Shown: piece by piece, positions 8,235-16,411 of the stretch
Numbering within the stretch: the stretch's first letter is position 1
Layout: every line of letters begins with the position of its first letter
DNA from: Acinetobacter sp. ANC 4178
GTDB taxonomy: Bacteria; Pseudomonadota; Gammaproteobacteria; Pseudomonadales; Moraxellaceae
NCBI RefSeq assembly: GCF_004331175.1
Contig: NZ_SJOD01000006.1
Coordinates: forward strand, 248,001-312,000
Length of the DNA: 64,000 bases
Direction of reading: 5' to 3'
Notes under the pieces: model-generated
What the model saw: the letters and a program-made list of their open reading frames with translations, nothing else
Told to the model about the DNA's origin: nothing
The model's database searches: none
Position numbers and translations under genes: made by a program

Positions 8235-9479
8235 ATGCTTAGCTCCGCTTCTTCAAGTCCAGAACTTGCCCCTATCTCCCCTTTATCCAAATCATGGATT
8301 GAATCGGGTACGAGCACTTATTACCGTGCAGGACTGGCCTTGTTCTTGGTGGGATTTGCCAGTTTCTCGCTGATTTATTGTGTACAACCTTTACTGCCTG
8401 CGTTTACTCAAACATTTGCGGTCAGTCCTGCCAATAGCGCACTAGCGTTGTCGCTGACGACCGCCTTCTTGGCTGTTTCGATTGTGCTGTCCAGTGCTTT
8501 TTCACAGGCCTTAGGCCGTCGTAATGTCATTTTCATGTCTATGGCTTGTGCGGCTGGACTCAATATCTTGGCGATGTTTATACCGCATTGGCACACCTTT
8601 CTTGCCACACGTGCTTTGGAAGGTTTTGTGCTCGGTGGTGTTCCTGCCGTCACCATGGCATGGATTGCAGAAGAAATGGATCCCAAAGCCTTGGCACAAA
8701 CCATGGGGCTGTATATTGCGGGCACTGCTTTTGGCGGCATGATGGGACGAGTGGGCATGGGCATGCTGATTGAATGGGTTAACTGGCAAACGGCCTTGGG
8801 TTTACTGGGCGTCTTGTGCTTGCTCTGCGCCTGTGGTTTCTTATATTTACTGCCCCCTTCTCGCCATTTTGTTGTAAAAAAAGGGCTAAATTTAAATTTC
8901 CATGTGCAAGCATGGTGTGCTCATCTGCGCAATCGTTCTTTATTACGTCTCTATACACTGGGTTTTGTGTTGACCAGTATTTTTGTGACCCTGTTTAACT
9001 ATATTACCTTCCGACTCGATGCAGCTCCGTATTTTTTGAGTCAAACCAAAATCAGTCTCATTTTTCTTTCTTATAGTTTGGGCATGGTGTCTTCATCACT
9101 GGCAGGTCGTTTGGCACAGCGCTATGGTCGGCAAAGCATGATCATTGGTGGTTTCATGTGTATGGGATTGGGCATTGCCTGCACCTTGGCATCCAACCTC
9201 TGGGTCATCATTATCGGTGTGGCATTGATTACTACAGGTTTCTTTATTGCCCACGCCCTGTGTAGTGGATTGGTTGGTGCAACAGCCCACGAGAATAAAG
9301 GACATGCCACCTCTCTATATTTACTGTTTTACTACCTTGGTTCCAGCATTATCGGTTCGGCAGGAGGATGGTTCTGGTTACATGCAGGATGGTTAGGCGT
9401 TGTTCTCTTGGCAATGCTCTTGGTGTTTGCAGGTATTGGACTGAGCCTCATTCAAATTCGTCCACAACACCCTGCTTAA
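8235..9479 (+). CDS. MFS transporter, YnfM-like exporter
   Basis: A 12-TM major facilitator protein of 414 aa. It resembles E. coli YnfM along its length: FSLIYCVQPLLPAF in TM1, ALSLTTAFLAVSIVL in TM2, FNYITFRLDAAPYFLSQ mid-protein, and SLYLLFYYLGSSIIGSAGG near the end. YnfM-type proteins are thought to be efflux permeases of the inner membrane; the substrate is unknown. The ATG at 8235 is preferred over an in-frame TTG at 8223, with GGAA six bases upstream. The divergent LysR gene is its likely regulator. Confidence 0.8.
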   Translation: MLSSASSSPELAPISPLSKSWIESGTSTYYRAGLALFLVGFASFSLIYCVQPLLPAFTQTFAVSPANSALALSLTTAFLAVSIVLSSAFSQALGRRNVIFMSMACAAGLNILAMFIPHWHTFLATRALEGFVLGGVPAVTMAWIAEEMDPKALAQTMGLYIAGTAFGGMMGRVGMGMLIEWVNWQTALGLLGVLCLLCACGFLYLLPPSRHFVVKKGLNLNFHVQAWCAHLRNRSLLRLYTLGFVLTSIFVTLFNYITFRLDAAPYFLSQTKISLIFLSYSLGMVSSSLAGRLAQRYGRQSMIIGGFMCMGLGIACTLASNLWVIIIGVALITTGFFIAHALCSGLVGATAHENKGHATSLYLLFYYLGSSIIGSAGGWFWLHAGWLGVVLLAMLLVFAGIGLSLIQIRPQHPA

Positions 9480-9517
9480 AAATTCTTAATATATCTTAAA
9501 AGGAACACTTAGTCGTC

Positions 9518-9844
9518 ATGTTGAGTTTATTTGTTTATGGCAGCTTGGGACCCAATCGTCCCAATGCACATATCTTAGAAAATATGGGTGGGACATGGGC
9601 AACAGCCTATGTACATGGTGAATTACAGGCCAAAGGTTGGGGCGCAGACTTAGGCTTTCCGGGTATTGTGCTCAATGAAAATGCCCCTGCTGTACAAGGC
9701 TTTTTATTTTTTTCGGAAAATTTAGCCCAACACTGGACGGTACTGGATGAGTTTGAAGGTGAAGGCTATGTTCGTAGCCCTGTACAAGCCACCTTAGTTG
9801 AGACAGGTGAGCTCATCAACAGTTGGGTCTACAGCCTAAAATAG
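9518..9844 (+). CDS. Gamma-glutamylcyclotransferase-like (AIG2/GGCT fold) protein
   Basis: 108 aa. The N-terminal LFVYGSL motif is the substrate-binding loop of the GGCT/AIG2 fold. The string LDEFEGEGYVR matches the region that carries the catalytic acid in active members. Family members act on gamma-glutamyl amines or peptides, but many bacterial ones are uncharacterised. The gene lies 38 bp after the MFS gene and may be co-transcribed. An AAGGA lies rather far (13 nt) from the ATG. Confidence 0.7.
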   Translation: MLSLFVYGSLGPNRPNAHILENMGGTWATAYVHGELQAKGWGADLGFPGIVLNENAPAVQGFLFFSENLAQHWTVLDEFEGEGYVRSPVQATLVETGELINSWVYSLK

Positions 9845-9928
9845 ATTACTTTTGATCCAAAAACAGATGATGAATCAAAACTTAGATTCAATTCATAACG
9901 CTGAGTATTCAATCGCTCATTTTTTGGC

Positions 9929-9956
9929 TTGCATTCAAAACAACTTAATGTAAAAT
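9929..9956 (+). promoter_or_regulatory. Sigma-70 promoter of tRNA-Thr
   Basis: TTGCAT (-35), a 16-bp spacer and TAAAAT (-10) end 14 bp before the first base of the mature tRNA. Confidence 0.6.
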
Positions 9957-9970
9957 GCACAGCACAAGAT

Positions 9971-10046
<76 letters not shown>

Positions 10047-10054
10047 TTTACTTA

Positions 10055-10080
10055 AGCTCACTATTTATAGTGGGCTTTTG
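10055..10080 (+). terminator. Terminator of tRNA-Thr
   Basis: AGCTCACTAT-TT-ATAGTGGGCT with one G-U pair, followed by TTTTG. Confidence 0.7.
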
Positions 10081-10101
10081 TTGTTTTTAAGCCTGCATTT
10101 T

Positions 10102-10941
10102 TTATTTCTTCTGTGCCGTCACTTGCACATACCGCACTACACCTTGCGTCCATAATTTCTGACACAATTTTGCCGTCAGTTTAATTTTCATCACATCAAA
10201 AGCCGTAGATTGCTCATCAGTCTGTGGGGCTGTGGTCTGCTGCCGAATATATCGGGCAAAGCCACCCAATACGGGTTCAGAGAAATCCTCAATTTGAATG
10301 TGCTCAAAACCTGCTTGCGCTAACTGTTGCTGCACAGCAACTTCATCAAGCAAATCTTTTAAATTTACATCGGCAGCTTTAAGCAACAAGGCCAACTGCA
10401 TTTTTTCCACTGCATTTAAATTCAAAAACTCCGGGCTTAAAATTAAAGAATGAAATCCCAAACGACCTTTTAAATTTAAAACGCACGTAACTGAATTTAA
10501 AAATGAATTCAAACTAGAGTGATAAGCCGCATCGATACACAGCACCACATCAAAAGCTTGCTGAAAAGAAATGTTTTTTAAATTTAAAAAAGAGTGGCAA
10601 TGAATGGCTTTCAGCTTGGGTATGGCTGTTTGAATTTGTTGTACACATTTGGGTTGTAATTCAACCGCTTCAATATGTTGCACCTGATACTGTTGCTGCC
10701 AATGCAACAGGCTCGCCCCTTGCCCACAGCCCAAATCCAGAAGATGATCGGACGCAGTTAATTGCACACTGTGGGCCAGATGATCGGCAAGGGCACGACA
10801 AGCTTCGGGATAGGTCTGATTTATTTCAGACCAATATCCCAAATTGCTCCAAGCCAGTTCGCTGCTGTCCCCTAATAATTTTGCATTGATGGCATATTTA
10901 TGTTGGGAAACCTCTGTGCGAAGTTGTTGGAGCCATTTCAT
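10102..10941 (-). CDS. Class I SAM-dependent methyltransferase, paired with an FAD oxidoreductase
   Basis: About 279 aa. The SAM-binding motif I LLDLGCGQGASLL is clear, followed by an acidic residue at the end of strand 2 (IEAVEL) and the later strand motif VVLCIDAAYHS. The substrate is not evident. The ATG at 10939-10941 starts 5 bp after the stop of the FAD gene; a TTG at 10966-10968 would make the genes overlap by 23 bp. Either way, tight coupling suggests that the two enzymes work on the same molecule. The coding sequence is unusually rich in AAATTTAAA strings that encode repeated Leu-Asn-Leu-Lys segments. Confidence 0.75.
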   Translation of the reverse strand: MKWLQQLRTEVSQHKYAINAKLLGDSSELAWSNLGYWSEINQTYPEACRALADHLAHSVQLTASDHLLDLGCGQGASLLHWQQQYQVQHIEAVELQPKCVQQIQTAIPKLKAIHCHSFLNLKNISFQQAFDVVLCIDAAYHSSLNSFLNSVTCVLNLKGRLGFHSLILSPEFLNLNAVEKMQLALLLKAADVNLKDLLDEVAVQQQLAQAGFEHIQIEDFSEPVLGGFARYIRQQTTAPQTDEQSTAFDVMKIKLTAKLCQKLWTQGVVRYVQVTAQKK

Positions 10942-10945
10942 GAAC

Positions 10946-12244
10946 TTAGTAGCCGAGTTGCGGAGCAACCTCTACTTTAGGCTTTAAGCCTACGAACGGC
11001 AATGGCGCACCAAAAATCTCAGCGATATTCATGGCAGAGGTCACTGCTGATTCTAAAATTGGCAAGCCATCACATGACCAAGAACCACAGTAGAACACTT
11101 TACGGTTTAATTGCTTATGACGCTCTTGCAGTTGTTTATTCAATGCCACGGTTTCTGAGTTCACCACCGCACGGGTTAACGTTACGCTCGAAATGATTTT
11201 TTTCGGATCAATTTCAGTCACTGGACGCCAAGTTTGGAACACAGGATTTTTACCCACGAGGCTTGGCTCAACTGCGTTTAACCAGACCGTGAATTGCTGA
11301 CGGGTAAACTTACGATCCATCATATAACTTAATACCGCCCAGTCTTTACGCTTCGGTGGCATAACAGACGTGTCGGTATGAATGACCAACTGACCTTGTT
11401 CAAATTTAAATTGTTTTAATAAATCAATATCGTCTTTAAATTGCGCTTGATCAAGGAAGGTATCAATTTTATTGGTCGGGGTTGCAATCACCACACGGTC
11501 AAATTGATAACTTTCACCAGCAGAATTTTCCACCAGCACCTTATCGCCTTGCTCTTTCACATGGCTAATGGCAGAACCACTGCGGATTTCAATGCCTTGA
11601 ATTAGCTTATCGACCAAGGCTGGCGTACCGCCCTGCATACGCAATAAGGCATCGCCATCGGTGAGTTGACGTAAGAAGGTCAACAACGGTTTTGCCGGCC
11701 AGTCACCAATGGTTTTCGGATTACAGGTACAAATGGTGTATAACACTGGCATCACCGCACCGTGCCAGAATACTTCTTCAATATCATTCTGGTTAATGAA
11801 TTCTGCCAAGGTAATCTCTTGATTCTCAGATTTAAAAAATTGAGAAATCGCGGTTTTTAACTGCAACATACCTTTGACCAAGCGCCAACCATATTGTTTG
11901 ATGCCTTTACGGTTATTGATAATCGGGAAATTACCAATACGGGTACGTGTGGTGGTGAGCCATGTTTCGGTTTTATCTTCAAATAACCAACTACATGCCA
12001 TATAGGTTCGTACTGGGTAAGTTTGAATACCTAAATAGGTTGCTAAACTTAAGGTGTTTTTCCACAAGTGTGGATTCATGACACGTAAAGGTGCATCAAT
12101 CAAACCGCCTTCAAATTCAGTACTGTGACTATCCATTCCACGGCCTGGTAAGGCTTCAAAAATTGTAATGTTATGTCCAGCATCTTTAAGAATTCTCGCG
12201 GTAGCCAGCCCAGCCATGCCACTACCAATAACTGCAATATCCAA
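10946..12244 (-). CDS. FAD/NAD(P)-binding amine-oxidase-fold oxidoreductase
   Basis: 432 aa. The N-terminal dinucleotide motif is IAVIGSGMAGLATARILKDA with an acidic end (TIFEALPGRG). GGTPALVDKL and VVIATPTNK mark later parts of the flavin fold, and a C-terminal FAD motif is seen in VFYCGSWSCDGLPILESAV. It belongs to the broad flavin amine oxidase/desaturase group that includes lipid-modifying and carotenoid enzymes. There is no signal peptide or clear membrane segment. It precedes, and is translationally close to, the methyltransferase. A joint function such as lipid or metabolite modification is inference. Confidence 0.75.
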   Translation of the reverse strand: MDIAVIGSGMAGLATARILKDAGHNITIFEALPGRGMDSHSTEFEGGLIDAPLRVMNPHLWKNTLSLATYLGIQTYPVRTYMACSWLFEDKTETWLTTTRTRIGNFPIINNRKGIKQYGWRLVKGMLQLKTAISQFFKSENQEITLAEFINQNDIEEVFWHGAVMPVLYTICTCNPKTIGDWPAKPLLTFLRQLTDGDALLRMQGGTPALVDKLIQGIEIRSGSAISHVKEQGDKVLVENSAGESYQFDRVVIATPTNKIDTFLDQAQFKDDIDLLKQFKFEQGQLVIHTDTSVMPPKRKDWAVLSYMMDRKFTRQQFTVWLNAVEPSLVGKNPVFQTWRPVTEIDPKKIISSVTLTRAVVNSETVALNKQLQERHKQLNRKVFYCGSWSCDGLPILESAVTSAMNIAEIFGAPLPFVGLKPKVEVAPQLGY

Positions 12245-12604
12245 AGTTATTATCCGTCAGTTACACATTAAGGAAATTATGTACTACAGGACTACAAAAC
12301 AGACTATTAAAAAATGCCAGAATCGATGCTTTTAAAATTCATTAACAATTTAATTTTAGCCCGCCAAATTTACGACGCATTTATGCTTAATTTTTAAACA
12401 AAGTCTTTTTTTTAAAATAGATGCTTTATTTTTTGTTTAAAATTAGTGAATTAGATGTGTTTGTTTTTCAGACCCGATTTTACAAGCAACAAAAAAGTAG
12501 GTATCATACATTGCATAAAAGTGATAACTTCATCACACTAACCAAAATATGGCACTATGCAAATATAGATAACATCTATGCCATCTACAACAAAGCTTAA
12601 AGCG
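12245..12604. other. AT-rich intergenic region without a supported gene
   Basis: The region between the FAD gene and the pirin terminator is AT-rich and holds only very short frames. It presumably carries the promoter of the FAD-methyltransferase pair. I see no RNA fold or repeat in it that I can support. Confidence 0.5.
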
Positions 12605-12642
12605 CAAAAAGCCCCGAAGTAATTCGGGGCTTCTTCTTTTTT
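12605..12642 (-). terminator. Terminator of the pirin gene (bidirectional shape)
   Basis: AGCCCCGAA-GTAA-TTCGGGGCT at 12610-12631. On the minus strand it is followed by TTTTT, fitting the pirin transcript; on the plus strand a TCTTCTTTTTT run also follows. Confidence 0.85.
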
Positions 12643-12676
12643 CTAACAATTACTGCCTTCGGATTGACTGCATCGC

Positions 12677-13561
12677 TTAGCGATGATGTTCCTGAACTGG
12701 AATCTCACCAAATTTCCCTTGATTGAAGTCTTCAAAGGCCTGAATGATTTCCTCTTTGGTGTTCATCACAAACGGTCCATAACCCTGAATCGGTTCATTC
12801 AAAGGTTTTCCTGTCAAAATTAAGAATTTCGCATCAGTAAGCGCTTCCAACTGAATTTGTGGTTCAGCATCATGTGCAAATAACACAATCGAGTTATCCA
12901 ACACTTTTTGATGACCGTTCAGCAGCATTTCACCTTGCAGCACCACAACCAAGGTGTTGTGATCGACTGGTACAAATACATCTTGGCGATGACCCGCTTT
13001 GAGCACGCCATCCCAGACATTGACTGGACTAAAGGTCGAAGCGGCACCTTGCTGCTCCGCATAAGCGCCCGCAATCACACGTAAATGCCCAACTTCATCT
13101 TCAAAGTGAATCACAGGAATCTCTTGGGCTTGAATGGCCTGATATTGTGGTGCCGTCATTTTATCGGCTGCGGGTAAATTTACCCACAACTGCACCATTT
13201 CAAACAGCCCCCCCTGCTCTGCAAACTCAGTCGAATGAAATTCTTCATGCACCAAACCCGAACCCGCAGTCATCCACTGCACATCACCCGTTTGAATAGT
13301 GCCTCCACCACCGCTAGAATCTTTATGCGTCACTGCACCTTGGTATGCAATGGTCACGGTTTCAAAGCCGCGGTGCGGATGAGAACCCACACCATGCTGT
13401 TCTTTGGTGGCTGTGAATGGATACGGCGCGGCATAATCCAACAGTAAAAATGGGCTAATGGCTTGTCCTAGACGGTCATAAGAAAATAGATTTCTAACAG
13501 GGAAACCATCACCGACCCAATGCATATTTTGGTTACGATACACGCCAGTAATTTTTTTCAT
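12677..13561 (-). CDS. Pirin family protein
   Basis: 294 aa, bicupin. The metal-binding cupin motif is GVGSHPHRGFETVTIAYQG, followed by TGDVQWMTAGSGLVHEE; a pirin C-terminal domain follows. Some bacterial pirins show quercetinase activity, while others regulate pyruvate dehydrogenase; the role here cannot be told. The start at 13561 has AGGAG with 7-nt spacing; a longer in-frame start lacks one. It is divergent from the ycaC-like gene, with a LysR gene following. This is a recurring trio that suggests joint control. Confidence 0.9.
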   Translation of the reverse strand: MKKITGVYRNQNMHWVGDGFPVRNLFSYDRLGQAISPFLLLDYAAPYPFTATKEQHGVGSHPHRGFETVTIAYQGAVTHKDSSGGGGTIQTGDVQWMTAGSGLVHEEFHSTEFAEQGGLFEMVQLWVNLPAADKMTAPQYQAIQAQEIPVIHFEDEVGHLRVIAGAYAEQQGAASTFSPVNVWDGVLKAGHRQDVFVPVDHNTLVVVLQGEMLLNGHQKVLDNSIVLFAHDAEPQIQLEALTDAKFLILTGKPLNEPIQGYGPFVMNTKEEIIQAFEDFNQGKFGEIPVQEHHR

Positions 13562-13868
13562 TTCAAAACTCCTATCTCTAGGATTTAACATGCTGCCATG
13601 TTAAGCATTTTAAAGTGCAGTACCTAGCCCGTCTGTGCAATACACCTTCCTATTTTTACAACAATCACCCCAAGATATTGAATTGATATATTTTTATTTC
13701 CGTGTTGAGCACAACAACAAAACTATCTCAAATTTAAGACAATCTTTCCCAAGATCCTCCTTTAAGCTCAATCGAGTTTCTGCTTAATATAACAACAACG
13801 CAACCATGCTCTCAGGATAACAATGTGCATGGCTGACTTCTCTGTCTGTCCACTGAAGGAATAAGAAA
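13562..13868. promoter_or_regulatory. Divergent promoter region, pirin / ycaC
   Basis: A 307-bp gap between divergent genes. It is AT-rich and presumably contains both promoters and sites for the LysR protein encoded at 14579. No single operator stands out by eye. Confidence 0.3.
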
Positions 13869-14495
13869 ATGGGTAAACCTTATACTCGTTTAGATAAAAA
13901 TAATGCTGCCGTGTTGCTGGTCGATCATCAAACTGGACTGTTGTCCTTGGTACGTGACATCGACCCAGATAAATTCAAAAACAATGTATTGGCTTTGGCC
14001 GATGCCGCCAAATATTTTAACTTGCCGACCATTCTGACCACCAGTTTCGAAAATGGGCCAAACGGACCTCTGGTTCCTGAGTTAAAAGCAATGTTCCCCG
14101 ATGCACCGTACATTGCCCGCCCTGGACAAATTAATGCTTGGGACAATGAAGACTTTGTCAAAGCCATTAAAGCCACGGGTAAAAAGCAATTGATTATTGC
14201 AGGTGTCGTGACTGAGGTGTGTGTGGCATTCCCTGCCCTTTCGGCACTGCAAGAAGATTTTGAGGTATTTGTGATTACCGATGCTTCGGGTACGTTCAAT
14301 GCTCTCACCCGTGATGCCGCATGGGATCGCATGTCACAAGCCGGTGCTCAATTGATGACATGGTTTGGCATGGCCTGTGAACTGCATCGCGACTGGCGGA
14401 ATGATATTGAGGGATTGGGTACGCTCTTCTCCAACCATATTCCTGATTACCGCAACCTCATAAATAGCTATAATCAAAATACGGGACAAAAATAA
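13869..14495 (+). CDS. ycaC: YcaC-like isochorismatase-family hydrolase
   Basis: 208 aa, the same length as E. coli YcaC and very similar along its length (GKPYTRLDKNNAAVLLVDH, PYIARPGQINAWDNEDFVKA, FSNHIPDYRNL). The cysteine-hydrolase site shows Asp19 and Cys118 (in GVVTEVCVAF), with a basic Arg at 84. YcaC is an octameric hydrolase of unknown natural substrate. The ribosome site is AGGAATAAGAAA-ATG. It is divergent from pirin and is followed by a LysR gene. Confidence 0.9.
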   Translation: MGKPYTRLDKNNAAVLLVDHQTGLLSLVRDIDPDKFKNNVLALADAAKYFNLPTILTTSFENGPNGPLVPELKAMFPDAPYIARPGQINAWDNEDFVKAIKATGKKQLIIAGVVTEVCVAFPALSALQEDFEVFVITDASGTFNALTRDAAWDRMSQAGAQLMTWFGMACELHRDWRNDIEGLGTLFSNHIPDYRNLINSYNQNTGQK

Positions 14496-14504
14496 GATAA
14501 AACC

Positions 14505-14543
14505 AAGCGCATTACAGCATCACACCAATGCTGTAATGTGCTT
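14505..14543. terminator. Strong hairpin after ycaC
   Basis: A 16-bp stem with one G-U pair (core ATTACAGCAT / ATGCTGTAAT) around a 7-nt loop, 9 bp after the ycaC stop. A T-run is missing, so termination would be weak; it could instead protect the mRNA 3' end. Confidence 0.5.
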
Positions 14544-14578
14544 AAACTTCACAGAACATGACTAACTAGAGGTGGCAC

Positions 14579-15535
14579 ATGCGTTCATTTGATGACTACT
14601 ATTATTTTTATTTGGTGGTCAAACATGGTGGATTCAGTGCAGCCAGCGAAGCCAGTCAAATTACCAAATCTAAACTCAGTCGACGGATTCTAGATTTAGA
14701 GCATCAATTTAACATTACCCTGATTCAGCGTTCGACTCGGCATTTTAAAGTGACCGCGTTGGGACAAGAATTTTACGAGGAATGTTGTAACGTGATTGCG
14801 CAAGTCGAATGTGCTGAAAATGTCCTGCTCAAGCAGAAAAATGAACCACAGGGCTTGGTCAAAATCAGTTGTCCTTCGGTCATGTTGCAATACCAAATAC
14901 GTCATCTACTCACCCAATTTCTAAAAGATTATCCACGGGTTGAAGTGGAGCTCGAATTAACCAGCCGTCGGGTAGATGTGTTACATGATGATATCGATCT
15001 TGCACTACGGACCAACTTTGCAGCCAATGAAGATGCCAACATTGTCGTACGTGATGTGATGCAAACCACACATTGCTTGGTTGCCAGCCCCTCCCTCTTA
15101 CAAGGTCGCCACATTCAACTGATTACCGAACTCAGTGATTATCCTAGCATCGTATTGGGGACACACAAAAACCAGTATGCTTGGCATTTACACCATCGGG
15201 GTCGTCATGAAAGCATTGAAATACCATTACAGCCACGCCTGAAATGTAATGATTTAGCGGGAGTCTATTTTGCAGCACTGGATGGCTTAGGGATCGCAGA
15301 TCTGCCTTATTTAACCGTTGAACACGAGATTGCTTCCGGCAAACTGATTCACATTTTACCTGAATGGTGTTCCAACCTTGGTACGGTGCAATTGGTTTAC
15401 GCCTCTCGTAAAGGGCAACGTTTGGTTTTAGAAAGATTAATTCAAGTCCTGATAACAGGTTTGCGCACATTGGCGCAAGAACAACCTGGTTATCTATCTC
15501 CGATTGATCACCCCATCGCGCTCACCAGACCTTAA
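14579..15535 (+). CDS. LysR-family transcriptional regulator downstream of ycaC
   Basis: 318 aa. The N-terminal helix-turn-helix contains DYYYFYLVVKHGGFSAASEA and KSKLSRRILDLEHQFNITLI. The effector domain is of the type used by the CrgA/DsdC-like LysR branch (ISCPSVMLQYQIRHLL). The ribosome site AGAGGTGG precedes the ATG. Its location beside ycaC and pirin suggests that it controls that pair; the ligand is unknown. Confidence 0.85.
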   Translation: MRSFDDYYYFYLVVKHGGFSAASEASQITKSKLSRRILDLEHQFNITLIQRSTRHFKVTALGQEFYEECCNVIAQVECAENVLLKQKNEPQGLVKISCPSVMLQYQIRHLLTQFLKDYPRVEVELELTSRRVDVLHDDIDLALRTNFAANEDANIVVRDVMQTTHCLVASPSLLQGRHIQLITELSDYPSIVLGTHKNQYAWHLHHRGRHESIEIPLQPRLKCNDLAGVYFAALDGLGIADLPYLTVEHEIASGKLIHILPEWCSNLGTVQLVYASRKGQRLVLERLIQVLITGLRTLAQEQPGYLSPIDHPIALTRP

Positions 15536-15576
15536 GCCGTAAGCTCAATTTGAATTGAATCATCTTTGAATTTAAA

Positions 15577-15610
15577 AAAAAATCCAGAATATCAGTTCTG
15601 GATTTTTTAA
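15577..15610. terminator. Bidirectional terminator between lysR and ahpC
   Basis: AAATCCAGAA-TATCAG-TTCTGGATTT, flanked by A-runs and T-runs on both sides, between two convergent genes. Confidence 0.85.
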
Positions 15611-15627
15611 ATTCAAAGTGCTTTGAC

Positions 15628-16191
15628 TTAGATTTTACCAATCAGGTCAATCGATGGTGCCAAAGTCGCATCACCTTCTTTCCATTTTGCAGGGCATACT
15701 TCACCTGGATGTGCATGCACATATTGGGCTGCTTTCACTTTACGCAACAACTCTTGTGCATCACGACCCACGCCACCCGCATTAATTTCAATCATTTGAA
15801 TTTTCCCTTCAGGGTCAATCACAAAAGTTCCACGATCTGCCAAACCTTCGGCTTCAATCAGCACGTTAAAGTTTTTCGCCAAGACCCAAGTCGGATCGCC
15901 AATCATGCTGTACTGAATTTTCTTAATTTCTTCTGAACTGTCATGCCATGCTTTATGCGTGAAATGGGTATCGGTAGAAACTGAATAAATCTCGACACCC
16001 ATGTTTTGGAATTCAGCATAATGATCAGCTAAATCACCCAATTCGGTTGGACAGACAAAAGTAAAATCGGCAGGATAGAAAAATACCACCGACCATTTGC
16101 CATAAAAATTTTGTTCAGAGACTTGAACAAATTCACCATTTTGATAAGCCGTTGCATTGAATGGTTTGACTTCAGTATTGATTAAACTCAT
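15628..16191 (-). CDS. ahpC: Alkyl hydroperoxide reductase subunit C (typical 2-Cys peroxiredoxin)
   Basis: 187 aa, normal for AhpC. The peroxidatic Cys47 is in DFTFVCPTE and the resolving Cys166 is in GEVCPAKW. It reduces H2O2 and organic peroxides in the cytoplasm, usually with AhpF; ahpF is not in this window. GAGGAATCACAC precedes the ATG. I looked for an OxyR box upstream and saw no convincing four-part match. Confidence 0.95.
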   Translation of the reverse strand: MSLINTEVKPFNATAYQNGEFVQVSEQNFYGKWSVVFFYPADFTFVCPTELGDLADHYAEFQNMGVEIYSVSTDTHFTHKAWHDSSEEIKKIQYSMIGDPTWVLAKNFNVLIEAEGLADRGTFVIDPEGKIQMIEINAGGVGRDAQELLRKVKAAQYVHAHPGEVCPAKWKEGDATLAPSIDLIGKI

Positions 16192-16350
16192 GTGTGATTC
16201 CTCGGTATAGATAACGGTATTTGCTTAACTTGGAACCAAGGATAGGAAATTTTCACATATAGGTAAAACCGTAGTTTTTTATTATTTTAATCGGTTTTAA
16301 AGATTAAAGATTTAGATTGAGTTTTTATTTTCAATTTATTTCTTCGATGA

Positions 16351-16388
16351 AACAAAAACACTGATTACAACCGAAGTCATAATCAGTG
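16351..16388 (-). terminator. Terminator of the gabTD operon
   Basis: CACTGATTA-N12-TAATCAGTG, a perfect 9-bp stem. On the minus strand TTTTTGTTT follows, 23 bp after the gabD stop. Confidence 0.8.
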
Positions 16389-16411
16389 CAAGGAACAACA
16401 GCAGAAAAAAA

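Noticed and set aside
10366..10590. Recurring AAATTTAAA strings in the methyltransferase gene
   Set aside because: They encode repeated Leu-Asn-Leu-Lys-like segments in frame and are irregularly spaced; codon choice explains them better than a DNA signal.
12578..12622. 14-residue frame (MPSTTKLKAQKAPK) ending in the pirin terminator
   Set aside because: There is no ribosome site and the end coincides with the hairpin arm, so chance is more likely.
16192..16350. OxyR box upstream of ahpC
   Set aside because: Two ATAG-like elements are present, but their spacing does not fit the four-part OxyR pattern.
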